A stretch of 64,000 nucleotides of DNA from Panicum virgatum (lineage: Eukaryota > Streptophyta > Magnoliopsida > Poales > Poaceae), in the NCBI RefSeq assembly GCF_016808335.1, contig NC_053148.1:47508930-47572929 (forward strand), written 5' to 3'. Numbering within the stretch: position 1 is the first letter of the stretch; each line of letters begins with the position of its first letter. Below the pieces are notes generated by a model. The model was not told the DNA's origin and did no database searches. It was given only the letters and a program-made list of their open reading frames with translations. Below, one piece after another: positions 1 to 12,365 of the stretch. Made by a program: the position numbers and the translations under genes.

Positions 1-224
1 CTAGCGTGGAGGTGTTGACTTCTCCACGGCTGCTCTGTTTGCTGATGGCTCTGTTTTCGGGTAGTTCGGGTAATTCGGGTACCGTGACCTAATACCCGAA
101 CTACCCGTAATAATTTCGGGTACCGTGGGTTAGAACCCGAATGGGGGTTCGGGTTTTTCGGGTTCGGATTTTTCGGGTTCGGGCTCGGGTTTTTCGGATT
201 CGGGCTTCGGGCTTCGGGTATTAT
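1..224. repeat. TTCGGG-rich low-complexity tract
   Basis: Degenerate units of the type TTCGGGTA and GGGTTTTTCGGGTTC recur from about 55 to 224, on both strands near 60-130. The style matches the interior of the hAT-like MITE at 44412-44894, so this is probably the end of a related element cut by the window edge. No coding signal was seen. Confidence 0.5.
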
Positions 225-1930
225 GCCCAGCCATAGCAGAGGGTTTGAGGGCTGGAAGTTGGCACGGTTTCCAGTTGGGCTGAGCTGCTAAATTGGGCTG
301 AGGTAAAAAAAAAAGTGAAAAGGAAGCAAAGTGTTGTGAGAAGGGGGGCCTGCCACTGTGCTGTGTTTTTTCTACTAACAGTTTCATCACCATTTGAGGT
401 GCACCTGTTGATGCAAATCTGGTCAACACACAAAAGCGCTAGCACGCGCGGATCGTAAATAATCCTCATCAGCAAGGTTATGCGCAGACAGGTCAGACTG
501 GTTCTTCAGACTAGTCAAATCGGTTGAGGCAGAGACGCCACAAAAACCTAAAATTGTGAGCTCAGGAGGGACCCGTTGGAGCTCGCAGATCTAGAGTTGT
601 CCTGGAGTCGGCAGGCCACCCAGAACGCCCTCGAATGCCGTACAGACAAACGAAGCACAGCAAAGGGTTAGAAAAACTAGGATTTGGAGATAAAAATAAA
701 TGATAAATGTGTTGATTCGATTAGCGTTTCCTCAATCGGCCGTAGCCCTTCATATATATATAGGGTGGGGAGGTCTATATCCGTTAGGAGTCGAAATTCT
801 AATAAATTCCGTGTCAAATACAATTTCTAACTCGGATTGGCTGTTTCGGACCGGTCTGACCGTCCAGGATTGGTATGACCATTCAGACTGGGGTGCAAGT
901 CTTTCGGGCGGCATAACTTCCTCATCTGGAGTCCAAATTGGACGTTCTATATATGCATTTCAATCGTCTCGACGAGATCTATGCAATGGTGCAGTTCAAT
1001 TGGTATTTTGACATTGTTACCCAGACTGGTCTGACCGGTTTATATGACCGGCCTGACCAGTTCGCCCAGATTATCCAGCAAACTCGGTATTTGCCAATTT
1101 TGAGTGTCAACAACACCTTCTATTTACTAGTGTTTGGCGCGTGCCCATGCGCGCGAACTATAGTGTTCTAGAGGTGATCATTATGGAAATGAAAATAGGG
1201 ACTAGTAGAAGGTATATTACATCGTAATTGGTCTGCATATATTACATAGGATTCCAGCACTGCAAGTGACCGTTTAAGGTGTGTTCTTTAGTAGGTTAAT
1301 ACTTCTAAATAGCAAGTTTTTAAAAAAAAAAAATTGAAGGAGGAACTAAACACAAACACAGGATGAGGATCAGTCAATTGGCGGCGGGGTGGAATTTATC
1401 CCGGATCGTCCGGACAGCGACGCTCCACAGCAGTAAAAAACCACGTGTCGTGCCGAAGAGAGCGTACCTGTCGGCGAGAGGTTCGCGCAGCAACAGCAAG
1501 ACAACTGCTCGATTCACCATGCGTGAAAGACCAAGCGAAGCAACAACTACTCCCCGGATAAGCACCGGCAAAGCTGCCCGGCTGCCGATCCGGCATGCAC
1601 GCGAACTAGGCGATAGAAATCGCACGGGCCACAGAATTTCGGCCGACATGGCCGAGCTGGGCCGGCGCCTCCCCCGCCCCGATTGTAATCGGAGATATCG
1701 TCAGTCTATCTCACATGTGGGACCAGAGCCCGCATATTGACGTGTCATTGGCATAGCATGGCGGTATAGCCGTATAGGTACACTGAAATGGTAGCATGGA
1801 CCACGCAAAAAAAAAATGGTAGCATGGATGATCATGAATCTTTGTTTAGGCTGACTTAAATCTCAATTTTCTACGGGTTCAAACAATGAAACAACCTTAA
1901 AAGTTCTCCGAAACTACCATTGGTTCCATA
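225..1930. other. Intergenic, probable LTR-type debris, no gene recognised
   Basis: Between about 440 and 1170 there are repeated words of the form CAGACTGGTC, GACCGGTC and CTGACCAG, together with a TATATATA stretch near 755. This style is common in grass LTRs, but I could not define ends or a target-site duplication. A 125-codon open frame at 1363-1740 has no recognisable domain and I do not call it a gene. Confidence 0.35.
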
Positions 1931-2541
1931 CACTACTACAGATCGGGCCATTTGTCCCGGTTCCAAAGGGCTATTTGTCCCGGTTTTGGAACCGGGACAA
2001 GGCCGCCGGGACAAAAGCGCTGGAGGCTTTTGTCCCGGGTGGTAGAACCGGGACAAAATGTCCCTCGCGCTAAAAAATATTTGCGCCCTGCGGGATTGGA
2101 ACCCAAGACCTATTGCCTAGCGCATGACTTCCTTGCCAACTCAACTAAGTAGTACATGTGACTCAGTAAAGAATAACTCCCTTTTGAACTATCACGTGGA
2201 GGGGCCTTTTGTCCGGGTTGGTAACACCAACCGGGACAAAAGGGTCCTTTTGTCCCGGTTGGTACCACCAACCGGGATAAAAGGGTCACCCTTTTGTCCG
2301 GGTTGGTGTTACCAACCGGGATAAAAGAGGTTGGACCTTTTGTCCCGGGTGGAGCCACCAACCGGGACAAAAGGGGGGCCTTTTGTCCCGGTTGGTGGCT
2401 CCACCCGGGACAAAAGGCCCTTGTCCCCCCCCCCCGCTGGCCCGGCTAGCCTTTGGACCCGGGACAAAAGCCACCTTTTGTCCCGGGCCCAAAGGTAACC
2501 GGGATAAATGATCTAGAACAAAGGCTTATTCTGTAGTAGTG
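1931..2541. mobile_element. Non-autonomous CACTA element, copy 1
   Basis: The element begins CACTACTACAGA and ends TCTGTAGTAGTG, a 12-bp terminal inverted repeat with the CACTA signature. It is flanked by the 3-bp target duplication ATA on both sides, as expected of this superfamily. The 611-bp interior is built of inverted units of TTTTGTCCCGGTTGGT and its complement, so the transcript could fold into a long hairpin. It has no transposase. The interior near 2100-2205 matches the second CACTA element (11801-12365) in reverse orientation. Confidence 0.88.
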
Positions 2542-3090
2542 ATAAATATCTAATGAAGATTTGAGAACTTGTTTATGCTACGATGTTTCTGAAAACTTCA
2601 AACGAGTTTAGTGCATAAGAAAATTCATGTTTTCAGCAAAATGAAAAATAAAAAAAATCCAAAACCATTATTAAAACAAAGGTTAAGCAAGCAACTCGCC
2701 AAGCTGGTTTAGCAGAAGTGTCTTCTCTGCTCCTCCAACTCAGAATTGATCGAAGCCGGCATGCGGATGCCGCTGTATTCACTACCGAACCCACGCTCTT
2801 GCCGACCACTAATTTGTTTACTGCAAACAAGCGAAAAACTTTAGATCGATTTGGATCGCGGTGCTGGCGTGGCGTCTAATATAAGAGACCAATAGGCAAG
2901 TTAGGATTAGCACTAAGCACTGTTTAATTTGGGTTGCTTCTTCCGCTGAAGGAGACGCCGACGGGTAAATTAGTTTGGGGTTGGCTACGCGCTTCTTAGA
3001 ACCTTGGTGCATGCATGCTCGAGGATGCCATAGGCCGGCAGATCAGATCTCAATCATTTCTCATAAGCAAATGCGTAATACAACTTTCGA
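2542..3090. other. Intergenic, nothing recognised
   Basis: AT-rich sequence with short open frames only. I see no domain, terminal repeat or RNA gene in this stretch. Confidence 0.4.
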
Positions 3091-4221
3091 GATGATATCA
3101 TCATATATATCCGGTTAAATATCTTACGATGCAGTGCCATGCATGCAATAGAAGACGTTTGATCCTCGAAGCATAGACCCAGTAAATTTAGTACCACATG
3201 ATCCTTTTGGCTATGCATAAACGAACTATTTGTTTATGCAATTATGCATAAGTCAGCTCTGGCCTCCTCATAATTTAGTGTAGCTGCATGCAACTAGTAC
3301 AATGACGACACTTCAACCAACTAAACTAAAGCTGAAGCCAAAAAAACAAGAAGACGTAGAAGTCGTTCTAAAAAAATGCTAAACGGAGAAGTCTACTTTC
3401 GGATCTTCAGGCCAACTGAGATCGAGAGTCCAATTTTAGCCCTCAAATTTAAATACCACACAGCTTTATTCAAATATATTTTTTAGCTGTCTTGGAACCT
3501 TTTTTGTTTTGGCAAAAGGGTGATGGGTTTTTTCTACATGCATCAGTTCTGTCAGCGGATTGGGGAAAAAAAAAGAGGAAAAAAAAACAATTGGTGGGAC
3601 AACCCTAGCTACATGGTAGTCATTCAGACCTATTCTTCATGTGGTGAAACCACAGCCAACTTAAGGAAAAACACCTGCAAACACAGCCGAAAAGTTAAAC
3701 CTGATTTGAATAGCTAAATGGTACAAAGTCGTCGGTATTTGAGCATTATCGGCAAAATCTGCAGTCCAACTGTCCAAGGGTACGGTTGAAAAATGGACCT
3801 CTTCGGATCCTAGAAGAGGGCACTGACATAAACATCTTGATCATGTTTCTCAGTCATTCAGTATATTACTTTCTTCGTCCACAAAAAAAAAAAGCCGCAA
3901 TTCACACTTTTCAATAAGTCAAACAGTTTGAACTTTGACTAAAATTATCTAAAAAAAGTAATAACATTCACGGTACAAAATAAGTACCATTAGATTAGTT
4001 ATAGAATATATTTTTTATAATAAATTTATTTAAAGATATAAGCATTAATACTATTTACTACAAATTTAGTCAATCTCGAAGTAGTTTGACTGGCATGGAT
4101 CATGTAGTTACATTCTTTTGTGGATAGAGGAAATATATATCTTTTGCATTTGTACAAGTTGCAACTATAATGTCAAAACAAGGATCAGCATATCTTACGA
4201 TGATATCATCTGTACGGTTAA
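3091..4221. repeat. Tandem segmental duplication, copy 1
   Basis: This stretch is repeated downstream, in the same orientation, as 4452-5038 plus 9298-9890. Clear anchors are the run around 3117-3226, matching 4452-4563; the block beginning TTGGCAAAAGGGTGATGGG near 3511, matching 9298; and the block ending in the TACAAGTTGCAACTAT region near 4155, matching about 9845. Copy 1 lacks the SINE, foldback element and LTR found in copy 2. It carries its own Stowaway MITE at 3869-4133. Confidence 0.82.
3869..4133. mobile_element. Stowaway-like MITE
   Basis: The left end reads CTTTCTTCGTCCACAAAA and the right end is its diverged complement (CTTTTGTGGATAGAGGAAA). TA flanks both sides. The corresponding place in duplicate copy 2 (about 9815-9830) lacks the element, which supports the insertion. 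It is AT-rich, about 265 bp, with no coding capacity. Confidence 0.7.
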
Positions 4222-4451
4222 GAGGGTGTTTAGTTCCCAAAAAAAAATTTATAGTACCCATCACATCAAATCTTCGGACACATGCATGAAGCATTAAATG
4301 TACTTGAAAAAATAACTAACTGCAATTTAACTGATTAGAACGAGATGAATTTTTAAAACTTAATTAATCTATGATTGGACATTAATTATCAAATAACAAC
4401 GAAATGTGCTACAGTACTCAACCTAAAATTTTTCACCAACTAAACACCCCC
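4222..4451. mobile_element. Tourist-like MITE with TAA target duplication
   Basis: The 230-bp element begins GAGGGTGTTTAGTT and ends AACTAAACACCCCC, a 13/14 inverted match. TAA flanks both ends (4219-4221 and 4452-4454). The equivalent site near 3110-3120 in duplicate copy 1 reads GGTTAAATATC without an insert, an internal empty site that confirms the boundaries. TAA/TTA duplications are typical of Tourist/PIF-Harbinger elements. Confidence 0.88.
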
Positions 4452-4699
4452 TAAATATCTTACCATGCCGTGTCATGCATGCAATAGAAGACGTTTGATC
4501 CTCGAAGCATAGACCCAGTAAATGTAGTACCACATGACCCTTTTGGCCATGCATAAACGAACATTAATGTTCAACCAACTAGGACAGTGTAGCATAAGTC
4601 ATATCCGGCCTCCTCATAATTTAGTGTAGCTGCATGCAACTAGGACAGTGACGCCAGTTCAACCAACTAGACTAGTAAAGCTGAAGCTAAAAAAACAAT

Positions 4700-4849
4700 C
4701 GCTCTGTTTAGCTGTTTTGTCAGCCAGCCAGCCAATAATATTTTCTCTCATATTAAATTAGCATTAGTCATTAGCCACCAGTCTATCAGCAGTATTTTTT
4801 TTACAACAAATTAGCACCACCTACCAGCCACAACCAGCCGAACAGAGTG
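4700..4849. mobile_element. 150-bp MITE
   Basis: The ends read CGCTCTGTTTAGCTG and CAGCCGAACAGAGTG, an imperfect inverted repeat. AAT flanks both sides. The insert is absent from the same place in duplicate copy 1 (around 3340-3350). The interior is rich in CCAGCC and TTAGC words and non-coding. Confidence 0.65.
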
Positions 4850-5038
4850 AATGTGTCAAATGCTAGACACGGAGAAATCACTCTTAAAAGAAATGCTAGA
4901 CGAAGAAGTCTACTTTCGGAGCTCCAGACCAACCACGAGTGTCCCAATTTTAACCCTCAAATTTAAATACCACACCGCTTTATTCAGATCTTTTTTCCTC
5001 TTTTAGCTGTCTTGGAGCGTTTTATTTTTTGGCAAAAG

Positions 5039-5339
5039 AAAAACTCAACCAGCGGGGGTAAAACAGCCCCCAGGCATTGTGCTTAAGAAGATCTTCTCAA
5101 GCAGATCGCGAAACCCCCGAACCCCGCCCTCCCCATACATAACGGCACTGCAACTCACGTGAAAGTAGGTTGGCCTTAGACCTGTGCTTTGGTGTGGGAC
5201 AAGCGATGGTATTTTTTGAACGTGCACATAAGTGCGCACCTCCAGCTGAAAGTCCGCCCCGAGGGGGTTCGAACCCCGGCTGGCAAGGTGCAAGCGTGCC
5301 GCCTAGACCATCTGGTCTAGCGTGCGTTCGATTTTTTCT
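5039..5339 (-). mobile_element. tRNA-derived SINE, reverse orientation, 5' end interrupted
   Basis: Read on the minus strand it begins near the foldback junction and contains a TGGTCTAGGCGG A-box-like motif and a perfect B-box, GGTTCGAACCCC (near 5268-5279). It runs to GGTTGAGTTTTT at the 3' end. The flanking TTGGCAAAAG occurs at 5029-5038 and again at 9298-9307, so the SINE originally spanned 5039 to 9297. The foldback element at 5340-9287 later split off its last few bases. Duplicate copy 1 has the unfilled site at about 3511-3520. No intact tRNA gene is present. Confidence 0.72.
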
Positions 5340-8300
5340 GGCAAAATAGCCATTGTCGTCCTTGAACTATGGTGCTAGGCTCCCTGAACTATGAAAACGT
5401 CCAATTCAATCCATGAACTATATATCCTAATTGGTCCAACTTCATCCTTCAATCCAACGTAGCTGTAACATCCAAAAAATTTACCAAAATAAATCACGTG
5501 CTAAAAATAATTTTCAAAATTTCCTTTCATCGTTGAGCTCAAATCATCCCTGAACCCCCTTTTCCGACCGAGCCTCTAATCCTTCGATTTCCTTCCCGAA
5601 ATCAATCGTCGTCCCATCCCTTTCTTTTCCTCGTTCCGCGCAACGCGCTGCGCGTCGCCGACCGGTGCGCATGCTCGTCCAGCCGCGGTCACCGCCGCGA
5701 ATCCCGCCGGCGCGATCTCTCTCTCTCTTTCTATCTTTTTCTCTCTCTCCCTTTGTTTTTTTTCTCTTTTCTTTTTTCTTTCCCCTCCTTCTCTCTCTCC
5801 TTCCTCCCTCTCCTCACTGCCGCGCCCTCCCGCACGCCGCTCAGCTCAGCGCCGCCCCTCCCACGCACTGCACGCGCGCGCGCCGTGCACCCACGCGCAC
5901 CGCGCCCTCCCGCACGCCGCTCAGCTCAGCGCCGCCCCTCCCACGCGCTGCACGCGCGCGCGCCGTGCACCCACGCGCATCGCGCCGCTCGCCGCTGCCA
6001 ACTCGTCCCGTCGCCTGTCCACGCGCTGCGCGCGCCCTGTGCGCAGCACGCGTTCCACGCAACCCGATGCTCACCGCGCCGCCCGTCAATTAGCACCGCC
6101 ACCGCCTTCTTGTGCCCGTCTCGCCGCACGCGCCCGCCTCGGCAACGCCGAGCCGCACTGCTCGCGAGCAGAGCCCGACGCCGAGCACAGCAGCCGGCCC
6201 CTCCACGTGTGCCACCCACCCCTGCACATCGGCGCCCTCGACGTCCGCGCCGCTCCGCGACGCTCGCAAGCGGCCGAGCGCCATTAAAGTCGCCTCACCG
6301 AGCCGCCGGCCGGCCACCACCGCGGACCCCCTCCTCCATCGCCTCTCCCCGCCTTTAAAAGGGCCCTCAACATCGTCCACCGCCTCCACGACCTCCATCG
6401 CCACCGCTAGCCCCCTCTCCACGCCCACAGAGCTGCCGCCACCACCATTGCCGCCCGCTTCCGCTGGCCGCCATGGCCCGGCCACCTCGCGCCATCTCCG
6501 CCCAAGGGAAGGGGCGCAATAGGATCCTCTCGACCCCCACAACCCCTCCAGCCACCACGCGCTCCCTCCCCGAGCTCCTAGCGCCGCCGCCCCGAAGCTC
6601 CATCGCCGCCTTCCGCCGGCCACCGTGGGCAAGCCTCCTCGCTCCACCCCAGCCCGAGGGAGTAGGGGGAAAAGAACCCCCTCGCTCTCCTCGTTCTTTT
6701 GCCCCACCCCCAGCCGCCGCCGTGGCCCAAGGACCGCCGGCCAGGGTCACCGCCGTGCGCCGCCCCCTCCCCTGTTTTTCGGTCGGGAGGGAGGAGGAAG
6801 AAGAGAGGGAAATTTTGCCCATACCCCCCCTGCCCTTTTCCCTTTTCCATTAAGAGCCCCTCCTCTGTATGTTTATTTCCAAAAGAAACCCCTTTAGTTA
6901 TCCTTTTTTCCAAAACCAACCCTTCCACCATATAAACATATTTATAAATATACCCCTGCCTCTTTCCAGAGTAGCCCAAATATTTTCCAAAATTCTATTC
7001 AAGTCCTTTCACTCCCGAGAATATTTACAAAAAGGCCCTTGAACCCTCGTTCAGCCCCTAAACCTCTCTTTAACCTATCATTTCACGCGTCAAACATTCT
7101 CCGATTGGCCTAAAACTTTACCACGCCACTGCTAACATAATTTCGGCTGCGCCATTCGAAAACCGCCCAAAAATATTACTCTTATCCCTATATCTTAATT
7201 GTTCCCGATTCGAGCTCAACGATAAAACCTTTATTTATTTTTATTGATTGTGTGTTTGCTTGTGTGCGTCGTAGATCACGGTGTAAACGAGGGAGAACCC
7301 GTCAATGAGCAGTACCACGAGCAAGTGTGCGAGGACTAGTTTTGTGACCTCGAGCAGGACTCCCCGGAAGACTTTGAGAACGGCAAGTTCAATCCCATCA
7401 TTTGATGCATGTTTTGTCCCAGTTTTTAAATGCAACCTATTGGCCTGTTTTACAAAATCGCATATATTTTACCTGCTAAAAACATGGTTGGATAGCCACC
7501 CCTTGATTTGTTATACCTATTCCTTGACCACCTAGATTAATATCTAAATATGATCTGTTCTATTTGGATGTTAATCGCTGCTAGAACGCTTAGGACCTTG
7601 AACGTGGTACAATTTGTTTATAAAAAGAAAATGTGTGAGTGTGTGGGAAGGGAAAATGTGGAAATTTTTGGAAACGAAAAGAAGGACGAGATGGATGACA
7701 CTTCTGTGTGAATTGCCAAAAGGTGTGCTCGTATCTGTGTGGTTGAGCAGGGTTGAGAGATATCCATCTTATCACAATTAAGGACCGAGTTGATGTGTCA
7801 TCTTGCCTAACTCTACCATCATGCAAACCACTCGACCGTTGCATGTGGCAATGGCTTAGCATAAACCCCACTAGTTAGTCTGATAGCCATCAGGAGAGCT
7901 GAGAGCAACGGGTGACCAAGGAGAAGGGATAAGCTCTGTGTGACTTATGCCCCGGTTAAACCTCAGAGATAGGTCGATGGCCCCTTGGTGGATCCCGTGG
8001 TGGCTAGTCAGGTCTAGCTAAGTTGGGTAATGGCTTTGTTGGGATCTGCACCGACACTAAGGTGATCGTGTTGTGGTACCGCGCTTGTGGGTAAAGTTGC
8101 ACACCTCTGCAGAGTATAGAATATATTCGAATAGCCGTGCCCACAGTACTGGGCGAGTTACGGTTTGGTTACACAATTAGTATTTCTTCTAGGAATGGTT
8201 GGGATGGCGTGAGTTGTTTTGGAAAAGAGTGTCTAGCAGCTGTGCCGTGTGCTACGGCAGATGAGGATTCCGGTAGCAAATTAAAACTTGGATCATGTGT

Positions 8301-9287
8301 GGATCAACCCTACGTGTCAAGATAATTGCTTTGAAAACCCTTTTCTTTCAAATAAACCCATGCATGAAAATTTGTTTCCCGCAAATTAAACCCTAACCTT
8401 ACCCTTGATTTATCCTGTGCATTATATTCTATTTGTACCCCCTCCGTGGGTGTAGTTGGACTTGCTGAGTACGTTTGTACTCACCCTTTACTTAATTTTT
8501 ATAGAGGAAGATCCAGACTTTGTTCCCGAGGACGTTGAGTAGGGGTCCCGTTCTGCACCCAACCTTGCCTGTGGATAGGGTCACCTGCAGGAAGTTTCGT
8601 ATGGCGCCATACTCTGATGACCTCTTCATAGTTAATATAGTTATTTGGGTTTTAGTTGTTATACTCGCGATAGTGGCGCTCCACTGCCCATTACTGCGTA
8701 GAGTTGTACGGTGATGTACCATCTGATGTAATAAATATGTATCAGCCTCCTGGGACTGATATTTGTATCACATTTAAGTCTTCTCTTATGAGAAGACGCT
8801 TCAGTAGCACTCCACGTAGGCTCCCCCAGTCACCATCCAATCAGCTTAGGGTGTGAAATACTCTTTTTACCCTCCATCCATAGAGCAGGTTTAATTAATT
8901 TAACATATGTAGCTTCTAGCCATGTCCTTCAGAAGCTCGCTCGCAGCATCCCAAGCTGACCAAAACTAGCCGCCTATGACCACCCTCCGCGTTGCCGCCA
9001 GCCAGCTCGGGATGCTGCGAGCGAGCGTCTGAAGGATGGGGTCAGAAGTTACCTGTGTTAAATTAAAATTGATTTATGTATGGAGGGTAAGAACAGTATT
9101 TCACACCCTAAACTGACTAGGCGGTGATTGGAAGAGCCTACATGGTATGCCATTATGCCATGTTGGATTGAAGGATGCAATTAGACCAATTAGGATAGTT
9201 TAGGGATTGAATTGGACGTTTTCATAGTTTAGGGACCAAATTGAGCCGAGCACACCATAGTTCAGAGATGAATTTGGCTATTTTGCC
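5340..9287. mobile_element. Foldback element with ~280-bp arms, split by a solo LTR
   Basis: The left arm begins GGCAAAATAGCC and the right arm ends GGCTATTTTGCC. The inverted match continues through the AACTATGAAAACGTCCAATT block on each side and, past the LTR, through 8813-8960 against 8990-9145. Without the 3340-bp LTR and its 5-bp duplication the element is about 603 bp, nearly all palindrome. Flanks are T-rich (TTTTTTCT and TTTTTTTT), so the target duplication is only approximate. No transposase is present; a Mutator-like MITE is possible but not shown. Confidence 0.75.
5464..8803 (+). mobile_element. Solo LTR, 3.34 kb, Ty3/gypsy-like
   Basis: It begins TGTAACATCC and ends GACGCTTCA, and is flanked by the perfect 5-bp duplication GTAGC (5459-5463 and 8804-8808). 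Only one LTR is present, with no primer binding site, gag or pol, so it is a solo LTR left by recombination. The GC-rich block at 5650-6850 gives many long overlapping open frames on both strands with Pro/Ala/Arg-rich composition. These are composition artefacts, not genes. Size and layout resemble the LTR at 49688-55479, but it is a different subfamily. Confidence 0.85.
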
Positions 9288-9890
9288 TTTTTTTTCCTTG
9301 GCAAAAGGGTGATGGGCTTTTTTTACATGCATTAGTTCTGTCAGAAGATTTGGGGAAAAAAACACTGGTGAGACAATCCTACATGGTATTCATTGACCTA
9401 CTATTGATGTGGTGAAACCACAACCACCTTAGGGAAAAACGCCTTCAAAACAGCTGAGGAGGACAAAATGCCTGATTTGAATAGCTATAAATGGTACAAA
9501 AGTCGTTGGTATTTGAGTTTTATCGGCAAAATCGATAGTCCAACTGGGTTGAAAAATGGACCTCTTCGGATCCTAGATAGTAGCGTACCTAGTATTTGAA
9601 GAAGGGTATGCCATAACAATTTTTCATATATACTTTGGTATAATTCATATATTTTACTTGATAATAGGCTCTTGATTCTATAGCTAATGATTTTAGATTA
9701 GAATTTTAGGTATGCATGACATATAAGGCAACCCACTAGAAACATCACTAATCCTAGAAGAGGGTGCTGACAGAAACATCTTGATAATCATGTTTCTCAG
9801 TTATTCAGTACTACTATATCTTATATATATCTTCTACATTCGTACAAGTTACAACTATCGTGTCAAAACAAGCATGAGCATATGCTCCGT

Positions 9891-11510
<1,620 letters not shown>

Positions 11511-11800
11511 GGCGCCATGCATCCGATGGTTGCCCCTTGCTTATGGACTCACGAGGCACCCGTTCAGTCGTTTACACTTGCTAAACGTGTGGTATATATG
11601 CGGTGTGTGCAACCGTAAATATATACTAAGCTATAAATAAGGGATGATTTGTGTGGTGATCTGTTGTGAGATGAGCTTATGTAATGTATGGGGACTTATG
11701 ATAAATAAATAAACCCGTGAGTCGTGTGACGATATACCCGCTTGCGAGGTGTGATAAAATAGTTTTGTACTTGGCCCTTGCAATAGGCGGCTCAGGTCCT
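11511..11800 (+). other. 3' flank of the cysteine protease gene
   Basis: Non-coding sequence containing overlapping AATAAA words at about 11703-11712, likely polyadenylation signals. The CACTA element starts at 11801, so it lies about 290 bp beyond the stop codon. Confidence 0.5.
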
Positions 11801-12365
11801 CACTACTACAAAATAGGCCTTTCTTCCAGGCCATTTGTCCCGGTTACCTTTGGGCCCGGGACAAAAGGTGGCTTTTGTCCCGGGTCCAACGGCTAGCCGG
11901 GCCAACGTGGGGGACAGGGGCTTTTTGTCCCGGGTGGAGCCACCAACCTGGACAAAAGGCCCCCCTTTTGTCCCGGTTGGTGGCTCCACCCGGGACAAAA
12001 AGGCTCAACCCTTTTATCCCGGGTGGTAACACCACCCGGGACAAAAGGCCCCTTTTATCCCGGTTGGTGTTACCAACCCGGACAAAAGGCCTCTCCACGT
12101 GATAGTTCAAAAGGAAGTTATTCTATACTGAGTCACATGTACTACTTAGGTGAATTGACAAGGAAACCATGCGTTGGGCAAGAGGTCTTGGGATCGAATC
12201 CCGTGGTGTGCAAAAAAATTTTTAACGTCAGGCACCTTTTGTCCCGGTTCTTCCACCCGGGACAAAAGCCTCGAGAGGCTTTTATCCCGGAAGCCTTGTC
12301 CCGGTTCCAAAACCGGGACAAAAGCCAGTTTGGAACCGGGACAAAAGGCTAAATCTGTAGTAGTG
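11801..12365. mobile_element. Non-autonomous CACTA element, copy 2
   Basis: It starts CACTACTACA and ends TGTAGTAGTG, and is flanked by the 3-bp duplication CCT on both sides. At 565 bp it shares the TTTTGTCCCGGTTGGT inverted units with the element at 1931-2541, but in opposite orientation. The segment at 12090-12200 matches the complement of 2100-2205 there. It also contains GATCGAATCCC, a B-box-like word near 12192, which may be a captured tRNA-like fragment. No transposase is present. Confidence 0.88.

Larger units (their letters stand above)
4452..9890. repeat. Tandem segmental duplication, copy 2, split by insertions
   Basis: This is the second copy of 3091-4221. The first part is 4452-5038 and the rest resumes at 9298. 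The gap holds a SINE with TTGGCAAAAG on both sides, which itself holds a foldback element containing a solo LTR. Copy 2 also carries a small MITE at 4700-4849 and about 180 extra bases near 9572-9750. Its 3' end leads directly into the promoter of the cysteine protease gene. Confidence 0.8.

Noticed and set aside
1363..1740. 125-codon open frame
   Set aside because: Arg/Ser-rich, no domain and also open on the opposite strand; it sits in transposon debris.
5250..5320. Possible tRNA gene on the minus strand
   Set aside because: A perfect B-box is present, but the cloverleaf cannot be closed. The sequence continues into a longer body with a T-rich tail and has a target duplication, so it is a SINE.
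5665..6979. Several long overlapping open frames on both strands, 80-205 codons, Pro/Arg/Ala-rich
   Set aside because: They occupy the GC-rich zone of a solo LTR with clean termini and GTAGC duplication. Overlap on all frames and low-complexity composition show absence of stops, not a gene.
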